Below are positions 43,517 to 53,138 of a DNA stretch of 64,000 nt, one piece after another. The notes below the pieces were generated by a model, which searched no databases, had not been told where the DNA came from, and was given only the letters and a program-made list of their open reading frames with translations. The stretch is from Limnohabitans sp. Rim8 (lineage in GTDB: Bacteria; Pseudomonadota; Gammaproteobacteria; Burkholderiales; Burkholderiaceae_C): contig CAMDKK010000012.1 in the NCBI GenBank assembly GCA_945901045.1, forward strand, positions 1-64,000, read 5' to 3'. Both the position numbers and the translations under genes were made by a program. Within the stretch, counting starts at the first letter, position 1; each line of letters opens with the position of its first letter.

Positions 43517-45075
43517 CTAGGTACTTTCAATTTTGAGCAAATCAGCCAAGGCACGTCGGTCAACTTTGCCACTTGAATTTAAGGGAATAACTTTTAAGTT
43601 AACAACCCGATTTGGCACCATGTACGGTGGCAGTTTCTGTTTAAGCGCTGCCGTCAATTCGGCATGGTCTATTGGCGATCCTGCAACAAAACCAACGATG
43701 CCCTTCGCCGCACCGTCGACGATAGGCCATGCCACGGCGCCTACCAGGTTCTGACCTGAAATCTGACGCAATGCGGCATCGATTTCTTCCAGTTCGATAC
43801 GGTATCCAGAGACTTTGATTTGGTTGTCTATGCGCCCCAGACAATGGAACACGCCTGAGAGGTCCCGAACAGCAAAGTCGCCGGTCAGATACCAGCGCTT
43901 GCCATTGAGCATCGGAAATTTTTGGATGGTGAGCTTGGGCTGACCCAAATAGCCTTGGGCCAATTGGACCCCGCCAATCGCCAACTCACCGATCATGCCG
44001 TCTGGAACCTCTGCACCCTGCGAATCCACAACAATCGCCTCGCATCCGCCAAGGGCGGTACCAATGGCAACAACGCCCCGACCAGCCGTGATCGTCGCAT
44101 CGCAGGAGAAAACCTGTGCCAGGCAGAAGACGGTTGCTTCGGTGGGCCCATACAAATTGAAAATTTTCGCGTTCGGTGCCGCATCCTGCCACTGGAGTGC
44201 CGCAGTGTGCGGCAATGCCTCACCGCCAAATACAGTAATTCGCAAGTCAGGTAAACAAGCGTGTTGCAGGGCTTTGATTTGTTGCAACATCCCCACCATA
44301 GACGGAACAGAGTTCCACACAGTCAATTGTGCGTTGCGGGCAAACTTGACTGCATTCATGACCAAGCTTGCGGGAAGAATATGAAGCGCTGCACCGGCCT
44401 GCCAAGTAGCAAACATATTGTGCACAGAGAAGTCGAAACTCAGTTCGCAAGTCTCTAAGGCACGGTCCGTTGCCACCAAGCCCAGTGTCTTGACAATGGT
44501 CTTAACGTAATTTTGCGCAGAACCTGCAGAAATCATCACGCCTTTGGGCTCACCCGTTGTGCCGGACGTAAAAATCACATACGCTAGATCGTCAGCCGCA
44601 ACCTGCACAGGTTCCGACAAATTACCTGTCAGTGGTTGGTCTGTGTTATTTGCCGCCGGTACCTGGTCAGCACGAATCAGTATCGGTGGACAAGCTGCCA
44701 ATACGGCATCGGTAAGCAATTGAGCGCCCTCTGCGTCTGCGATGAGGGCGGTCAATTCGCAAGCGGCCAAAATCGCAAGAATCCTGTCCTGTGGAAGCTT
44801 CAACCCGATTGGGATATAGGCTGCGCCGGCCCAGCAAGCACCCAGCATGGCCACGCAGGCGTCAATGCCACGGGAGGCCAAAATTCCAACTTTGAGGGGC
44901 TTGACAGTCCGCTCTTGCCAAACCGGCGACCGCGCCAATCGCTCGGCCAAATCTCTGGCACGACATGCATACTGCTCATAACTCAGAGTCTGGTTTTATA
45001 AGCTATGGCAGTTGCGTGCGGTGTTACTCGGCTGTGGAGCCATACAGCTGAGGCTAAATTGAAATCATCAGACAT
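43517..45075 (-). pseudogene. Amino-acid adenylation enzyme (DltA/NRPS A-domain-like), frameshifted near its start
   Basis: The main frame carries almost all A-domain motifs: YVIFTSGTTGEPKGVMIS (A3), CELSFDFSVHNMF (A4, with Asp that grips an amino acid), FNLYGPTEATVF (A5), WYLTGDFAVRDL (A7), GRIDNQIKVSGYRIELEEID (A8), and LNSSGKVDRRAL (A10 Lys). The N-terminus (MSDDFNLASAVWLHSRVTPH, ATAIAYKTRL) is in another frame from ATG 45075. It stops just where LSYEQYACRARDLAERLARS should follow, so one base is missing around 44985-44995. Unless this is a sequence error or a programmed shift, only a truncated enzyme can form. It heads the carrier/MBOAT operon. Confidence 0.8.
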
Positions 45076-45287
45076 TTCGGGATACTGAATACGAAGACTT
45101 GTGGTACGTGCGAGTCGCCTCAAACCCTGATAAAAATTTGAAATATCGAAAAAAAATCGGAGGCGCATGCAATGAAAGCGTGCGTATTCTATTTGGTTTA
45201 AAAGTCTGCCCAATTAATATTGAAGGCATCCGCTTTATTTAAGAGGCTTTAAATCAGCCCAACGGCTTTTACAGCCAAAGGAAAAAA

Positions 45288-46703
45288 ATGCGCAAGCCTT
45301 TGAACCGCGATACGCTGCAGACACTGCATCACCCTGCGAGCGAACCATTATCTCGTCCAAGCTATGCCCGTGCCAACCTGATACCCGGCGTGGTCCATCT
45401 CGGGCTGGGGGCCTTTCACCGAGCGCACCAAGCCATGGTGTTCGATACGCTGATGCAACGCGGCGATCGTCGCTGGGGTGTACTGGGTGTGGCGATGCAT
45501 TCAACCCAGGTGGCTGACGACTTGGCTACGCAGGATGGTTTGTATTCAGTTCAAATCAACGACTACAAGGGCCGCACGTGGGCTGTGGTGGGTTCCGTTT
45601 TGCATACCTGCGTCGCTGGGCGGGAACGCGAGCAGGTGGTGGCTGCACTGGCTGCGCCGGCGACACGCTGGGTGACGCTCACTGTCACCGAAAAGGGCTA
45701 AGGACCTGAGCTTGCAGACTTGCTGGTGGAGGGTTTTGCCGCTCGCCGCGCCGCAGATGCCGGTGCAATCACCGTGGCTTCATGTGACAACCTCAATGAC
45801 AACGGCCGCAAGTTGCAGGCGCTGTGTGTAGACCATGCCCAGCAAGTCGATGATTCGTTGGCTGAATGGATCCATACACGGTGTTTTTTCCCCAACAGCA
45901 TGGTCGACCGAATTGTTCCGGCAGCCACAACCGAAAGGCTTCACGAGGCTGCTGAGGCGCTAGGTGTCACCGACAGGTGCGCTCTTGGCACCGAAGGCTT
46001 CTGGGAGTGGGTTATTGAGAACCACTTCGCCGACCCCTCGGATGCAGCCGTCTTGGCGGGGGTAGGCGTCAAGGTTGTGACTGAAGTGCAGCCCTTCGAG
46101 CAGGCCAAGCTCTGCATGCTCAATGGCAGCCATTCCGCCCTGGCCTGCATTGGCGCTGTCATGGGCCTGACCACCATAAGTGACTGCGTGGCAAAGCCAA
46201 ACATACGTGCTTATGTCCATGCGCTCATAACAAAGGAAATCATGCTGGGACTTGCGCGACCCCACATCGCAGACTACCGCGACGCCCTTATCGCCCGCTT
46301 TGCCAACCCGACACTCAAGCACAGCGTTCATCAGATTACGACAGACAATTCGCTGAAAATTCCGCAGCGCTGGCCGCCATCGATCAAGGCGCAATTGTCG
46401 CGCGGTGGCGAGGTCGACCATTTGGCGCTGGCGGCTGCAGCGTGGATGCGGTACTGCCTCGGCGAGGACGAGCAAGGCAAGGCTTATGTGCTCAAAGATC
46501 CGAACAGTGCCAAGCTGAAGGCGACCGCGCTGCTGCACCGCCACGATGCCTGCGCAGCAGTGAAGGCCTTTTTAGGAATGCACGCAATCTGGGGAAATGA
46601 ACTGCCAAACGATGCGATCTGGACCTCGCGAGTGACCCATTGGCTCCAGCGCGTTCAGGCAATCGGCCTGGGGCAAGCGACAGCAGAGTTGTCAGGCAGT
46701 TAA
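45288..46703 (+). pseudogene. Mannitol dehydrogenase / fructuronate reductase family gene with a nonsense mutation
   Basis: One frame encodes the whole long-chain sugar (mannitol) dehydrogenase: the nucleotide-binding VVHLGLGAFHRAHQA near residues 35-50, VTLTVTEKG, SCDNLNDNGRKL, TEGFWEWVIE, and the catalytic-region KLCMLNGSHSALACIG. The only defect is TAA at 45699-45701, exactly where the family has Tyr in TEKGY, a one-base change from TAT or TAC. The remaining 333 codons continue in the same frame. Total length (471 codons) is normal. The gene would oxidise a polyol or reduce a keto-sugar acid with NAD; no sugar transport genes are adjacent. Confidence 0.88.
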
Positions 46704-46718
46704 GGTCGGCAACATGCT

Positions 46719-47210
46719 TTAAACACCACCCTGCGGATGCGTCGGGTCGATCCACAGGACCGTTTCCGGTTTTTCAACCGGTTCGATATCGAGGTTCACT
46801 GCCACTGCTTGACCATCACTGCGGCACAACACGCATTCCAGCATTTCGTCGGCGCTGGCATTGATTTCTTGGTGCGGCACATAGGGCGGAACGTAAATAA
46901 AGTCCCCAGGTCCGGCTTCGGCTGTGAACTCCAACGCATCGCCCCAGCGCATCCGGGCGCGCCCCTTGATCACGTAAATCACACTTTCCAAGGGGCCGTG
47001 GTGGTGGGCTCCCGTTTTGGCATTGGGGTGGATGTGCACGGTGCCGGCCCATAATTTTTCAGCACCCACGCGGGCAAAGTTAATGGCGGCTTTGCGGTCC
47101 ATGCCAGGGGTCGAGGGGACGTTGCCATCCAGTTGGTCGCCTGGAACGACTCTCACACCATCGTGTTTCCAGTCGGTGTGAGTATGTGGTGTGTCGTGAT
47201 CGTGGGGCAT
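46719..47210 (-). CDS. Cupin domain protein
   Basis: The 163-residue single-domain cupin has the first cupin motif GAHHHGPLESVIYVIKGRAR (metal His pair and Glu) and the second motif GDFIYVPPYVPHQEIN. The N-terminus is rich in His and Asp (MPHDHDTPHTHTDW). The start at ATG 47210 is preferred over a TTG at 47222. It is probably a metal-dependent dioxygenase, isomerase or binding protein of unknown substrate. It converges on the dead dehydrogenase gene with a 15-bp gap. Confidence 0.85.
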   Translation of the reverse strand: MPHDHDTPHTHTDWKHDGVRVVPGDQLDGNVPSTPGMDRKAAINFARVGAEKLWAGTVHIHPNAKTGAHHHGPLESVIYVIKGRARMRWGDALEFTAEAGPGDFIYVPPYVPHQEINASADEMLECVLCRSDGQAVAVNLDIEPVEKPETVLWIDPTHPQGGV

Positions 47211-47253
47211 GGGGGCTTTCAAAACACTTGGACAGGGGATGACTTTAGCATCC

Positions 47254-47628
47254 CTAAAGGGCCAGCAGGTGAGTCACGGCAAGCGAAACGTGTTGGCCTT
47301 CATGCAAACCTTGCTCTTGAGCGGCCGCATTGACGGCGCTGATCACGCCGTGGTGCCAGCCATCTTCGGCGTCTCCGATACGTGCGCTGGTGTGCGCATA
47401 GGTCACGGCCACGACGCCAACTGCTTGCAGTAAGCCCAAAGCAACGCGCCCCGCATCGTCTTTGCCGCCACCAGCGTCATTGAACATGACCGCAAAAGGT
47501 TTGTCGTCCAAGGCCAATACAAATTGCGCAGCGGAGTTGCCGCCGTGCGAGCCCGTCACCACCACGGTACCTGCCTGCGCCTGTGTGACCAAGGCGATAG
47601 AGTCCAGTAATTCCGGATTGGTCTTCAT
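47254..47628 (-). CDS. Conserved hypothetical protein (GSHGG...FNDAGGGKD type)
   Basis: The 124-residue soluble protein has the blocks VVVTGSHGGNSAAQFVLALD, VMFNDAGGGKDDAGRVALGL and TSARIGDAEDGWHHGVISAV. These look like a conserved active site or binding pocket, and I recall similar small proteins annotated hypothetical in Proteobacteria. No signal peptide or membrane segment is visible. It follows the cupin gene's strand and may share its promoter. No function can be assigned. Confidence 0.65.
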   Translation of the reverse strand: MKTNPELLDSIALVTQAQAGTVVVTGSHGGNSAAQFVLALDDKPFAVMFNDAGGGKDDAGRVALGLLQAVGVVAVTYAHTSARIGDAEDGWHHGVISAVNAAAQEQGLHEGQHVSLAVTHLLAL

Positions 47629-47681
47629 GGATGTTGAGAATACTGCATTGGAAAGGGCTTGTCGTTAGAATCAACCCGCGC

Positions 47682-48014
47682 ATGTCAGAAGATAACCAAA
47701 TATTCATCCCCGAGTCCTTCATGGCGTTGTTCATTCAGCCGGGACGCTCTAAACCCAGCGCATCACATGCCGAGGTTTCTGCCCGCTATGAGCTGTGTGA
47801 AGACATGGCCAACATGTTGACGGAAACCGCACAAAACATCCAATTCACCTTGGGCATTACCGAGCAAGACGTGCTGATGCAGTGCCTTCGTGGATTGCAA
47901 GTGGAGGGGTCGGTGGTGAGCTTGCCAGAATCCCATTGGGTGGTGCACCGTTTGGCTGAGTTGCTCAATTGGCCTTTTCCAGAGACTGGCCCCGAACAGG
48001 GGATCTGCCTGTAA
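47682..48014 (+). CDS. Conserved hypothetical protein of Burkholderiales type
   Basis: The 110-residue protein starts at ATG 47682 (MSEDNQIFIPESFMALFIQP). The helix-rich text SARYELCEDMANMLTETAQN and LGITEQDVLMQCLRGLQVEG matches a widespread small protein of Burkholderiales that is sometimes mislabelled as an ATPase subunit. It has no ATP motif. Codons upstream to 47631 in the same frame overlap the divergent gene's 5' region and are unlikely to be translated. Function unknown. Confidence 0.7.
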   Translation: MSEDNQIFIPESFMALFIQPGRSKPSASHAEVSARYELCEDMANMLTETAQNIQFTLGITEQDVLMQCLRGLQVEGSVVSLPESHWVVHRLAELLNWPFPETGPEQGICL

Positions 48015-48117
48015 AGAGGACTCACGTTTATTTAAAATCCATTCCGAGGGGGGTTGATTACAAATCGGTCCTTCTACTCAACAATTGAAGTTTTTCAATA
48101 TTTTCAATGAGAATCCT

Positions 48118-48825
48118 ATGCTCAATACACTTGCAAAAAGTGGTCTTACAGGGGCATTCACTATGGCAGTTTTGATTTCAACAGCGCTGGCTCAAGCGCC
48201 TTTCGATGGGCGCCGTTTTCCACTTTTGTCGGAATCTGAAATGACAGCGGCACAAAAAGAGTTGGCCAACAATATTCGTTCGGGACCGCGTGCCTCAGTG
48301 CCTGGTTCTGCGGCCAATCGTGCCACACTTGGCAGTCCATTCAATGTGTTTTTGCGCAGCCCGGAACTGGGTGATCACTTGCAAAAAATGGGCACCTACA
48401 TCCGATTCAAAAGCACCATGGGCGCGCGTTTGAATGAATTCGCTTTTTTGATCACGGCCTGTCAATGGACCTCTCAATACGAATGGTTTGCACACCACCG
48501 GTTGGCATTGCAAGCGGGTTTAAGTCCCGAGGTGGGTGCCGCCGTGGCTGAAGGCAAGCGGCCCACAGGGATGAAAGAAGATGAAGAAATTGTCTACAAC
48601 TTTTGCCACGAATTGCATACCCAGAAAAAAGTGAGCGATACCAGCTACAAAGCCGTCGTGGATAAATTTGGTGAGCAAGGCGTGATGGATCTGATTGCCG
48701 TCAATGGCCCACGTGCTGGTGTCCATGATGCTGAACGTGGACCGGACGCCGATACCGGGTGGCGGAGCGTTGCCTTTGAAAAAATTGAAGTAATCCTTTC
48801 ACACAGCAGGTCCAATCAAGCATGA
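48118..48825 (+). pseudogene. Exported carboxymuconolactone decarboxylase-like (AhpD-type) protein, frameshifted at its end
   Basis: Start ATG 48118 gives a signal peptide (GLTGAFTMAVLISTALAQA) and a CMD-like helical body with FAFLITACQWTSQYEWFAHH. This is the usual ExxxHxxxA region with Gln/Trp in place of the peroxidatic Cys. Near 48703-48710, after LIAVNG, the frame slips and ends in a foreign tail. The +1 frame instead reads HVLVSMMLNVDRTPIPGG, the proper family ending, with a stop at 48791-48793. One base too many or two too few explains it. The truncated protein may still fold, since only the last 30 residues change. Confidence 0.8.
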
Positions 48826-49103
48826 CAACTCCCGATCCATTGGTGACTCCGCAGATCACACAAGCACGAAATCCTCTTCATGGCGTCAAGTTGGAAGGCA
48901 TCATTACTGCTTTGGTGGACTGCTACGGGTGGGAGGGGCTGGGGGTTCGCATTCCCGTGCGTTGCTTCACGCATGATCCGAGTATGGGGTCCAGTCTTAA
49001 ATTTTTACGCAAAACCCCTTGGGCTCGAGAAAAAGTCGAGGGACTTTACCTGTTTATGCTGCGCGATGTGAGGCGCTCGCAAACCACTGGGACACACACA
49101 TGA
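48822..49103 (+). CDS. VF530 family (DUF2132) protein
   Basis: The 93-residue protein's middle is the VF530 signature: [68 protein letters not shown]. The family fold is known and DNA binding has been suggested, but the cellular role is unclear. Its ATG overlaps the stop of the preceding gene and its stop overlaps the next start (ATGA both times), so it is translated as part of a chain. Confidence 0.88.
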   Translation: MTTPDPLVTPQITQARNPLHGVKLEGIITALVDCYGWEGLGVRIPVRCFTHDPSMGSSLKFLRKTPWAREKVEGLYLFMLRDVRRSQTTGTHT

Positions 49104-50029
49104 ACTCCTTCGACGCCATTGAGGTCATGCCTCGTGATCTGCGCGCCTACCGCCAAGGCAATACCGGGGTGGATTACGTGCACCGATTTGAATCAGGCCG
49201 TCCCGGCCCCCACGTGTTGATCAATGCTTTGACGCATGGCAACGAGTTTTGTGGCATGACGGTTGTCACGCATTTGCTCGACAGGCAGGTGAGGCCCTTG
49301 AAGGGCACTTTGACTTTGAGCTTTGCGAATATCGAGGCTTATGAAAGCTTTGACCCGGTCAAACCCTTTGACAGCCGACAAATCGTGCACAACATGAACC
49401 GCATCTGGTCGGCTGAGTTGTTGGATGGGGTCGATGACAGTCCCGAATTGCGTCGTGCGCGGGCCATGCGTGAGGTAGTGACTGCCGCTGACCATGTGCT
49501 GGACATCCATTCAACGGCACAGGACGTCGAACCTTTTTGGGTTTACCCCGCTTATGAACGCAATGGCCAGGTGGCCTTGAGTGTGGGCACGCCGCAAATT
49601 CATTTGGTCATGCCCAATGGCTTGGGCTCGGGCACGCCCTTGATACAGCATGGTGCATGGGGAACGCCGCACCATCATGGCGCGGCTATGGTGGTGGAGT
49701 GTGGACAGCACTTTAAGAAAGCGACTGGTGATGTGGCGCTGGCCTCAACGCTGGGTTTTCTCGCCCACTTTGGGCTGATCGCTGCGCCCAATGCAGCACC
49801 AGCCTTGCCTGCAAAGCCCTTTGAGTTGCTGCAGACCTGCATGATCACTTCGGATGATTTCCGCTTTGTCAAACCGGTCAAAGGCTTTGAGGTTTTTCAA
49901 AAAGATGAATTGATCGCCACCCAAGGGGGACAGGAGATTCGGGCCTTGTGTGATGATTGCACCATTCTGATGCCCGCACGCGAAGCCATTGTGGGCCGTG
50001 AAGCGGTCTACTTGGCCAAGCCCATCTAA
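49100..50029 (+). CDS. Succinylglutamate desuccinylase / aspartoacylase family zinc hydrolase
   Basis: The 309-residue protein has the zinc-site motifs [11 protein letters not shown] (HxxE), NMNRIW (substrate-binding N-R), and [12 protein letters not shown] (third zinc His). A C-terminal beta domain follows ([14 protein letters not shown]). The family removes N-acyl groups from amino acids. The start at 49100 overlaps the VF530 stop; an extension to 49019 lies inside VF530. It is followed 31 bp later by an RraA-family gene. Confidence 0.88.
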   Translation: MNSFDAIEVMPRDLRAYRQGNTGVDYVHRFESGRPGPHVLINALTHGNEFCGMTVVTHLLDRQVRPLKGTLTLSFANIEAYESFDPVKPFDSRQIVHNMNRIWSAELLDGVDDSPELRRARAMREVVTAADHVLDIHSTAQDVEPFWVYPAYERNGQVALSVGTPQIHLVMPNGLGSGTPLIQHGAWGTPHHHGAAMVVECGQHFKKATGDVALASTLGFLAHFGLIAAPNAAPALPAKPFELLQTCMITSDDFRFVKPVKGFEVFQKDELIATQGGQEIRALCDDCTILMPAREAIVGREAVYLAKPI

Positions 50030-50060
50030 AGGTAATTACGTTGAAATTCAAGGAACGAAA

Positions 50061-50783
50061 ATGACCATTGAATCACTCACTCTCGATCCAGTCACAGTTC
50101 AAAAACTGTCAGGTGTTACCACCGCAACTTTGACCACAGTTTTGCTCAAAAAAGGCTTGCGCAATGTCTGGATAAGAGGCACAAAACCTTTGAAGCCCGG
50201 ACAAGCGCGTGTGGTAGGCCGCGCATTTACTTTGCGATTTGTACCCATGCGCGAAGATCTGGCCACCCCCGCCTCGTGGGGCGCACCGATTTCGACCCGC
50301 TCAGCGGTCGAGGCGATGCCAGCGGGTTGTATTGCTGTGGTCGATGCCATGGGCGTGACCGATGCAGGGATTTTTGGTGACATTTTGTGCGCCCGTATGC
50401 AAAAGCGCCAAGTCGCTGGTTTGGTGACCGATGGAGTGATACGCGACAGGGACGGGGTAGTGGGCACAGGCTTGCCTGTGTGGTGCCAAGGTACAGCAGC
50501 GCCGGCCTCGGCTGCCAGTTTGACTTTTGTCAATTGGCAGGAACCCATTGCTTGCGGAGGTGTGGCGGTGTTTCCAAACGACATCATGGTGGTGGACACG
50601 GATGGTGCTGTGCTGATTCCTGCAGATTTGCTGGATGCGGTGGTGGAGGCAGCTGTTGAACAAGAGCAGCTGGAGGGCTGGATCATGAGCGAGGTCAACC
50701 AAGGCGCAGTCTTGACGGGTCTGTATCCGCCCAATGAAGCCAACAAAGCGCGCTACGAGGCTTGGGCGAAAACTGTTCGCTGA
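50061..50783 (+). CDS. RraA-family protein (HMG/CHA aldolase or dimethylmenaquinone methyltransferase-like)
   Basis: The 240-residue protein from ATG 50061 (AAGGAAC ribosome site) has the typical RraA blocks: GVTTATLTTVLLKKGLRNVW, RVVGRAFTLRFVP, GCIAVVDAMGVTDAGIFGDI, LVTDGVIRDRDGVVGTGLPV and VAVFPNDIMVVDTDGAVLIP. Members with the D-R pair (RDRDG) include 4-hydroxy-4-methyl-2-oxoglutarate aldolases; others bind RNase E. Being next to a deacylase gene in a catabolic strip, an aldolase is the better guess. Confidence 0.87.
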   Translation: MTIESLTLDPVTVQKLSGVTTATLTTVLLKKGLRNVWIRGTKPLKPGQARVVGRAFTLRFVPMREDLATPASWGAPISTRSAVEAMPAGCIAVVDAMGVTDAGIFGDILCARMQKRQVAGLVTDGVIRDRDGVVGTGLPVWCQGTAAPASAASLTFVNWQEPIACGGVAVFPNDIMVVDTDGAVLIPADLLDAVVEAAVEQEQLEGWIMSEVNQGAVLTGLYPPNEANKARYEAWAKTVR

Positions 50784-50845
50784 GGTCGTGCGCTCACAAC
50801 GTCGCCTTAACTTGACTTTAGTAGCTTAAGAGCTACAATTTCAAC

Positions 50846-51172
50846 ATGTTTGAACTTCTTCACTACCAAAAGTAGGATGGCCCAGATCTCTTTGGTCTGT
50901 GGCTAGAAGGGCTTAAAGATCGGCGAGCCAAAGCACGCATTACCGCCAGATTGCTGCGACTTCATAACGGCAACTTCGGGGATTGCAAACCGGTTGGTGA
51001 AGGGGTTTGGGAGCAGCGAATCGACTGGGGTCCTGGCTACAGGGTTTATTACGCCATACAAAACAAGCGCGTGGTTTTGCTATGCGACGGGGGTGACAAG
51101 CGCACCCAAGATGCAGACATCATCAGAGCCATTGGCCGATGGAAAGAATGGCAGTCTAGAGGAAAGAAATGA
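50846..51172 (+). pseudogene. HigB/RelE-type toxin gene (phage-derived Gp49-like) with an early stop
   Basis: From ATG 50846 the text MFELLHYQK is followed by TAG at codon 10. The same frame then continues DGPDLFGLWLEGLKDRRAKA, RITARLLRLHNGNFGDCKPV, GEGVWEQRIDWGPGYRVYYA and VVLLCDGGDKRTQDADIIRA to a normal end. This is the PF05973-type mRNA interferase family (HYxxxDGxxxFxxWLxxL...GYRVYY). Only re-initiation at a later TTG or GTG could give a truncated protein without the first strand and helix. Its stop overlaps the intact antitoxin start (ATGA). Confidence 0.85.
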
Positions 51173-51459
51173 GCACAACGACCAAACATGACGACTGGCT
51201 TTTTGAGCAGCTCAAAGACGCAAATTTTGCAGCTGAATTTCTCAATGCTGCAAGTGAAGATGATGACCCCAAGACCTACCTGGCAGCGCTCAGAAAGGTT
51301 GTTGATGCGCGTGGTGGCATGGCTTCTACTGCAGAGAAGGCGCAGCTTTCACGTGAGACCCTTTACCGTACGCTCTCTAGCCGTGGCAATCCTACGATCA
51401 AAACTCTTAACGCCGTGCTTAAAGCCACCGGCTTGAAATTCGGTATCACAGCCCACTAG
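51169..51459 (+). CDS. Antitoxin, HigA-like DNA-binding addiction module protein
   Basis: This 96-residue helix-turn-helix antitoxin has the blocks FAAEFLNAASEDDDPKTYLA, ALRKVVDARGGMASTAEKAQ, LSRETLYRTLSSRGNPTIKT and LNAVLKATGLKFGI. It is the family that accompanies Gp49-type toxins and autoregulates the operon. It is intact and overlaps the broken toxin gene by four bases. Without the toxin it may act as a plain repressor or protect from related toxins. Confidence 0.87.
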   Translation: MSTTTKHDDWLFEQLKDANFAAEFLNAASEDDDPKTYLAALRKVVDARGGMASTAEKAQLSRETLYRTLSSRGNPTIKTLNAVLKATGLKFGITAH

Positions 51460-51696
51460 GTAATTTAGCAAGCGTGTCCTAGATTCTGTGGGAATGCATA
51501 TGCTTCGGCATGAACAGCGTGCGGAGCGTCACTGGAGAAGCCACTTTTCCAGGACGACCCAACAAGGCCTTACGCGGTCGGCTATCGCGCGGCATGGTAC
51601 GACAGTGCGCCCCGATACATGACACGCAAATGACACACCAGTTTTGAACGATATTTTGAAAACCCCCCTGCACATTTATAAATACAAGGAGTGAAG

Positions 51697-52137
51697 ATGC
51701 CGGAGATTCGCCAATACGATGACTTCAACGACCGCTCGCAAGTCATTGAGCTCTGGAGAGCAGTCTTTGGCTACGAGGCCGCTCACAACGATCCTTCGTT
51801 ATCAATAGTCAAAAAGCTGGCAATTAAGGATGACTTGTTCTTTGTTGCAACGGATGGTCTAAGCGTCATTGGCACCGTCATGGCGGGCTACGATGGCCAT
51901 CGAGGGTGGCTTTATGCCGTTGCTGTTCATCCTGAACGGCGAAGGTCAGGATTGGGAGACGGACTTGTACGCGCCGCGGAAGATGCTCTCAATGCGTTGG
52001 GTTGTATGAAGGTAAATCTTCAATTGCTTGCTTCGAACGAAGCAACTGCTGATTTCTACAAGTCGCTTGGTTATACGGTCGAACCCCGTGTGAGTATGGG
52101 CAAGGTTTTGCATGGCAACATACCCCAACTCGATTGA
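51697..52137 (+). CDS. GNAT acetyltransferase, YpeA-like
   Basis: The 146-residue protein starts at ATG 51697 behind AAGGAGTG. The acetyl-CoA binding motif is VAVHPERRRSGLGDGLVRAA (Q/RxxGxG/A type), preceded by GTVMAGYDGHRGWLYA and followed by NEATADFYKSLGYTVE. The GYDGHRG block is that of the E. coli YpeA group. The target is unknown. It stands alone between an untranslated gap and the isochorismatase remnant. Confidence 0.86.
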   Translation: MPEIRQYDDFNDRSQVIELWRAVFGYEAAHNDPSLSIVKKLAIKDDLFFVATDGLSVIGTVMAGYDGHRGWLYAVAVHPERRRSGLGDGLVRAAEDALNALGCMKVNLQLLASNEATADFYKSLGYTVEPRVSMGKVLHGNIPQLD

Positions 52138-52215
52138 GTCCTTCAGTGCCGCGATTACGGTTATTCGTCAGGTCCGTCCAGTTTGATGCAATTCCGATAG
52201 TCTTTCCAAACCTAA

Positions 52216-52788
52216 TTCGTTATAGCGCAAAGGTATCTCATTAGCCATCTGGCACTTCTAGTCATAGATATGCAAAAAGGCATGAGCACTCAAGCGGCCG
52301 GCATTCGAAACAATCCCGGTGCAGAGTCAGTGATGGCAGAACTTCTTGGTCACTGGCGTAAGGTCGGGAAACCTATAGTTCATGTACGACACATTTCGCG
52401 AACCTCCGGTTCATTATTCTGGCCAGGACAACCTGGGGCTGAGTTTCAGGCCCTTCTGTCTCCACGCGAAAGTGAGCACATATTCGAGAAAAATGTGCCA
52501 GACGCCTTCATTAACACTGGTCTTGAACGTTGGTTGCATGCCCGCGGCATTGACCGAGTCGCTATCGTAGGTGTAAGCACCAACAACTCCGTTGAGGCCA
52601 CTGCACGGACTTCTGGTAACTTGGGATTCAAGACGTATGTCGTCTCGGACGCTACCTTTGCTTTTGCCAAGCACGACTACGATGAAGTTCTCCGTTCTGC
52701 TCAGGAGGTACATGCTATGGCCCTTGCCAATCTGCAGGGTGAATACGCAACTATCCTCACTGCGTCGCAATTGCAAAATGTGCTTTAA
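52216..52788 (+). pseudogene. Isochorismatase-like cysteine hydrolase, N-terminus uncertain and catalytic Cys replaced
   Basis: The frame reads HLALLVIDMQKG (52246-52281), the usual first strand with the catalytic Asp, then KPIVHVRHISRTSGSLFWPG (Lys region), and VAIVGVSTNNSVEATARTSG. In the last block the family has TNNCV: the nucleophilic Cys is Ser here. Upstream of the first strand there is no ATG, GTG or TTG in the open part of the frame (from 52216). Translation could only begin at the internal ATG 52270, which cuts into the first strand. Both defects point to a dying gene, though Ser may leave a non-hydrolytic binder. Confidence 0.65.
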
Positions 52789-53138
52789 CCACCGGAATAT
52801 AGACGCTGCCAAAACAGCAAGACTTCGACCGAAAGTTTGGCCTCAGAGTAAGAGCAAGCAATACTGACGAACAACTGCTGTGCATCGACCGGGACAACCG
52901 ACACCGCCCTCACGAGTCTTTCACTGCTGAAGCTTCAAAGAAGCCTGACGCGACAGTTGAGTCATCAGGCACCTCAAGTCATACATTCGTTTTTGATCGG
53001 ATGTCGTCTTTAGAGTTCCGCCCCTGCGCGACTTGGTCAAATTGACACCGTAGCTCAATTCCAACCCAATGGCAGATTTCGGAATGCCCGAATCTACGAC
53101 AATCCAAACTCAAAACAATCAAGCCGAAAGTTGACCCC
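52789..53138. other. Gene-free stretch
   Basis: No gene, repeat or RNA is supported here. Base composition is even and no promoter stands out before the nitronate monooxygenase remnant. Confidence 0.4.
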
